From Sclerodactyla briareus (taxonomy: Eukaryota > Echinodermata > Holothuroidea > Dendrochirotida > Sclerodactylidae), in assembly GCA_026419785.1 (NCBI GenBank), contig JAODTK010005693.1, positions 62,001 through 126,000 of the forward strand: 64,000 bases of DNA, written 5' to 3'. Below, piece after piece: positions 59,960-64,000 of this stretch. The first letter of the stretch is position 1; each line of letters starts with the position of its first letter. The position numbers were made by a program, and so were the translations under genes. Under the pieces are notes generated by a model. The model did not search any database, was not told the origin of the DNA, and was given only the letters and a program-made list of their open reading frames with translations.

Positions 59960-62900
59960 CTTTTAACCCTACCCACGTCGATTGGCCAACTGGACTTTAT
60001 TGCGCCGAGCACTTCTGCTCTCTGCTGGAGATATCAACCGAATCCTGGGTCCGTCATGTGACGACTGGATGTGCTCGGGTTTCATACAACGGGACGGAAT
60101 GATCAACCTTAACTCAATGGTCATTCGCCCGCCTTCTACCTGAAATTTGGAATAACCTCTGTTCACTTGGAATCAACACAAGAGGTAAAACTCACAGAGG
60201 TAAGCGAGGGGGTTCCCGAAACAGTAAACATCTGAATTACCATTCACAAATGATGTGTCCTCTACAATGGCTGTGGTGTATCGACATGCTAAATGTTCTT
60301 TATGAATCTCATTCAGTGCGGAACAAACCTCCTCTATGTGATTACATAATATCGAATGCACTTGATGTATTGTTCTCACGAGACGTGGCTGCATGAAACT
60401 GCTATCACCGTTAATTGGTGAGTTGACGCCACCTGGATACTCCTTCATCAATGTTCTGCGAGGTGTGGTGCGGCCACCGTGTTTTTGGGGGGGAAAAAGG
60501 GGAAAAGGGGAGGTGTGTATCGGGTTGTGTACAAAACATGCCTTAACCTAACTCTATCATGGAACCATCCTTTGACCCTCAATCATTTGAGTATTTAGTC
60601 TCTCCGAGAGAACTCTTGCGTCAATTACATCAATCATTTACCGCCCACCCCATCCTGCACGCAATCATCTTACGCCTATAAAGGTTTCCTTTCGGAATGT
60701 GACTCATTCGTGACTCGATGGATGTTCTGCCGCGGGAAGGTACTTCTGTTGGGTGATTTTAACATTCACTATGACGTCCCTACACAACCCGATGTGTCAT
60801 CCTTCAAACCATACTTGAAATCGCCGGGGTTCCATCCCAAAGTTTTCCCTGGCCAACGCACGTGCGTGGTCATACTCTGGACTTGTCATCACTAGAACAA
60901 CTGACAATCTAATTCCACTCATACATTAGTAATCGAACCTAATGTCTGATCACGCTTTCATCCATTGTAAAATTCATGTTCCAAACCACAGAGAGCCACA
61001 GTAACATTCCACCGCCGAGCATATCGAATCTCAACCATGACAACTTTGCCCAAGACTTGTCATTCGCACTGACTACTTTGGACGTTTGCTGATTATCAAT
61101 ACATATGTTCGTGATTTTTATGACCACGTTTCCAACGTTCTCAAACGCGCATTCACCGATTTGTTCAGTAAATCAAACTTCCCGAAATCCGCCAGTCTGG
61201 TACAATGACCGTATCGATGACGCCCGACGTGAACGCAGACGCTGTGAGCGGAATTGCTCAAGTCAAATCCGTCCGGCGACTTTCATACGTACAGGGATGC
61301 TAAACCGCTGCCAACTTGGTACTTTCTGAAGTCCAGAGCACATACTTTAGAGATGCTATTAATACCAGTACACCCCGAGATATGCACCGGACTCTCAATC
61401 AACTCCTGAATCGTAAATGTAAGACCTCTTCCTGAGGTCGAATCTTCACCGAACATGCCACCAATCCGTCATTTCTTTCGGGATAAAATCAAATCCATTC
61501 GCATTATATTGATGCCCGTCTGCTGGGCTACCAGCTATTTACTGACGATCAATCCTCCATCCAGCCGTTTCAGCGAGTCCGACCATCACGTCCGCCGATC
61601 TTCTTAGACTGATTGCGAGCTCGAAAACAAAACTCATGTAGTCTCGATCCTATGCCCCCCTGGGCTTCTCAAACAGCATATTCCCATTTTGACCACCTCG
61701 ATCACTACTTTGGTCAATGCGTCCTCTCTCCACTGGTACTTTCCCAGCTCCTCTCGTTACTGCGCCATTACTCAGTTCTGAAGAAGCCCGGTTAGACAAA
61801 AATAACCTGGGGAATTATCGCCCATTCTCCAATTTGCTGTTCCTCGGTAAACTCATTGAGAGAGAGGTTGTCTCCCAGCTGACATCCTACATCGAGGCCA
61901 ACCAACTCGCAGTCCTATGCAGTCATCATATCGAGCAAAGCAACGAACAGAAACCGCTCTGCTTTATGTTCACAATGAGATAATAAAAGCGCTGGATAAC
62001 AGGAAAGCTGTTTCCCTCATCTACTTTGACTTTGCCGCTGCTTTTGACACTCTTGATTAACACCATTATGCCTCATCGCTTTCATGATGCCTTTGGAATC
62101 ACCGGTAAAGCACTCAAATGGTTCGATCCTATTTTGTATCGAAAATATCTTGTAACTATTAATGACGTCATTCTCCTACCGTCGACTCAGAGGGGGTTCC
62201 ACCTCGAGGATCGGTGATTGGTCCGCTATGCTTTACATGTTACATCGCCCGATTAGCGATAACCTGCACAAACATGGCATACATTACCATATATATGCTG
62301 ATGGACATATAGCTACTACTACCGCTTGATCCGCAAACCCCTGGAGAGGTCGAATATGCGTGTTATCGCTGAGAATGTGCATCAAAGAAATCGAAGCGTG
62401 GATGACACTTAATAACCTGTCAACTTAACCGGGAAAGAACGGAATTCTTGATTGCCTCAACACCCTAGTTAAATCGGCTTCCACAACCGTGAACCCTTTG
62501 CCTGGAAATGGTTTAAGATTTCCCCTTCATCGTCCTCCGTAATCTCGATTTTACATCGATAAGTTCCTGAACATAATGACCCCGTCACCAGCTGGTCAAG
62601 GTCTATAAACTTTCGTCTTCGTAACGTGGGGGTCACTCCGTAAATATATGACACTGACACTTGTCACAGTGCAGGTAGGTCATTGATAACTCTCGTCTGG
62701 ACTACTGTACTTCTCTTCTCAGCAATACCTCTGTGAGCAACATTCATCGTCCTTCAACTCCTTCATACAAACTGCCCGTTTAATTTATCAGCAACCGAAA
62801 ATTCACACCTAACAACGCCCCCTGATACAGCAGCTTCACTTGGCTTCGCATCCCCCAGCGCATTTGCTTCAAAACTCTCACATTAACGCTCAGTCACTAC

Positions 62901-63270
62901 ACAAGGAGGCTCCACAGTTTTAAAAAACTTATCTTAGATGAGCCCTTCTAAACAAACCAACCGCAACCTTCGTAGCTCTACTCCGGACAAATGGCTCCGG
63001 AACCTCGCATCTACACTGTGTTGGCGCTCGAACGTTTTTCCCGCCATCCGCCGAAGCTGTGGAATCGTCACCCTAGCGATTTGACCAGCTCCCCTTCCAC
63101 CACCGGCTTCAAGCGTCACCTCAAGAGACATTTATTTGTGTAATTGGTATGTAATGTATTCGTGTGTTATATTCTTTCTTCTTGTTTTTTCTTAAGTTTT
63201 CACAGCGCTTTGTATCTTTTCGAAAAGGCGCTATACAAATGTCACTATTAATTATATTATATTTATTATT
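59960..63270 (+). mobile_element. L2-like LINE, near full-length ORF2, decayed
   Basis: A non-LTR element on the plus strand. Recognisable parts in order: an N-terminal leader (60000-60200, ending in a basic RGKTHRGKRGG stretch), endonuclease (ETWLHETAI near 60390, a glycine-rich GGGVYR-like stretch near 60510, GDFNIHYD near 60755, HTLDLVITR near 60890), RT (YFDFAAAFDTLD near 62030, HRFHDAFGITGKALKWF near 62075, then HIYADGH near 62290, where the second catalytic Asp of YADD is Gly) and a C-terminal end SSPSTTGFKRHLKRHLF at 63085-63140. Several frame changes and stops lie between. The 3' end has the L2-type AGCGCTTTG...GGCGCTATACAAAT stem-loop at 63203-63240 and an AT-rich tail. It sits in an HAO intron whose empty counterpart is near 9350-9390. 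Confidence 0.9.
63203..63240 (+). repeat. L2-type 3' stem-loop
   Basis: AGCGCTTTGTATC and GGCGCTATACAAAT flank a short CTTTTCGAAAA hinge; AGCGC and GCGCT can pair. This tail is characteristic of L2 LINEs and their SINE partners, and is thought to be recognised by the reverse transcriptase when priming. Confidence 0.7.
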
Positions 63271-63450
63271 TAATCGTATGTGTGTCTTACAGACGGTAGC
63301 CGTTCGACTAGCCTTTCCAAAGAGGCAGACGTTCAGAGACAATATAAAATATTTACCCAAACAAAATACGATGACAAGTACTGGCCTAGCCATATCTTTA
63401 TAAGTTTCGGTTGACCTCATCCGCAACAACTTTAGGTATCTCAAATGATT

Positions 63451-64000
63451 ACTGGTCACTTTGTTGAACTAGTTCTTTCATGAGTTCTCACGATATTCTT
63501 ATGGATGGTTTCAGTTAAAAAATATTCAACGTCTCATCCCTTGTAACTACTATTCACATAAAATTCCAGGCCAATGTGACTTTTGCTGCGACGCTATTGT
63601 AACACTTGAACGTTTATTTTTCACTGTCCGTCTCCTCATCTTTCATGCCAATATATTGTATGCCAAAAATGACCTGAATATTATAGATAGAGATGATAGT
63701 TCGGCTGTAACGAAACCCGTATGCTTATTAGTGATCATTTAGTGAAACTGTGAACTAGTGAAATTACATCCATCCATCTATGGATTGAGAGATTCATTAG
63801 TTGAAAGGATATTTCCGTTGGCAGAAATACATGAAATCTAAACTGATTAAGGATTGGGAGAAGTATTGGGTGAACTTTCTATGTATTTGTTAATGATCTT
63901 CTCGTTATACTTAGTATTTAATTATTTGTGAACGTTATTTTATGTTGTACAATTGCATGCTCTATTGTATGGTATTGTTGAGTCGAAAAAGAGGGGAAAA
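63451..64000. other. No gene recognised
   Basis: AT-rich sequence downstream of the duplication. It presumably continues the HAO copy 2 intron; the exon matching 11328-11487 is not reached. Confidence 0.4.

Larger units (their letters stand above)
58583..63450 (+). repeat. Segmental duplication, copy 2 side, split by an L2-like LINE
   Basis: It aligns with 8429-9520 from 58583 to about 59520 and again from about 63280 (TTACAGACGGTAGCCGTTCG, then AGGCAGACGTTCAGAGACAAT, then TTTCGGTTGACC). The gap between is filled by the L2-like LINE. Beyond about 63450 similarity fades by eye. Confidence 0.85.

Noticed and set aside
1-64000. CRISPR array or prokaryotic gene cluster
   Set aside because: The repeats are too long or lack unique spacers of constant size, and spliced exons and LINEs show the DNA is eukaryotic.

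Overview
The window is eukaryotic, gene-poor and repeat-rich. It looks like intergenic and intronic DNA from a marine invertebrate, most plausibly a deuterostome such as an echinoderm. That guess rests on style: short exons in long introns, L2/CR1-type LINEs, a DIRS tyrosine-recombinase retroelement, many short elements with long G or C runs, and a dispersed TGACCT-rich repeat. I did not recognise a species-specific gene. No rRNA, tRNA, CRISPR or bacterial operon structure was seen.

The one host gene family I can identify with confidence is an FMN-dependent 2-hydroxyacid oxidase (HAO/glycolate oxidase), present twice on the + strand about 50 kb apart. Copy 1 (9176-12995) holds four 3' exons. 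One of these carries a one-base insertion and another is badly degraded, so it is probably a pseudogene or an error-containing sequence. Copy 2 (58301-59414) shows two clean exons before the window runs out. Intron sequence between and after these exons also aligns (8429-9520 against 58583-63450), so this is a segmental duplication. Each copy then took its own LINE: a minus-strand CR1-like LINE upstream of copy 1 (6114-8425) and an L2-like LINE inside the intron of copy 2 (about 59960-63270).

Region by region: 1-2765 holds two copies of a TGACCT-rich repeat and CATA microsatellites around a GC-rich insert. 2766-5960 has no recognisable gene. 5975-12995 holds the LINE and HAO copy 1. 13000-19200 has weak exon candidates and small inverted-repeat elements. 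19260-19930 is a gag-like fossil fragment on the minus strand. 22000-27450 holds hairpin repeats and two tandem arrays. 30000-33510 is a broken DIRS element with a terminal hairpin. 34063-34207 is a small hAT-type MITE with a target duplication. 36480-37030 is another TGACCT repeat. 40560-46823 is a higher-order satellite in which a 2.95-kb block is tandemly duplicated. 48200-49010 holds two minus-strand exon candidates. 49490-50420 holds a TTCATTATCGG minisatellite and a TGACCT repeat. 52000-57450 is dominated by G-run MITEs and a large TA repeat. 58300-63450 is HAO copy 2 with its L2 insertion.

Most short open frames here look like chance frames inside repeats and were left out. No clearly new molecular system was found. 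The most useful leads are the duplicated HAO locus with an altered active-site motif, the dimeric satellite with a CG palindrome, and a hairpin-core motif shared by many short elements.
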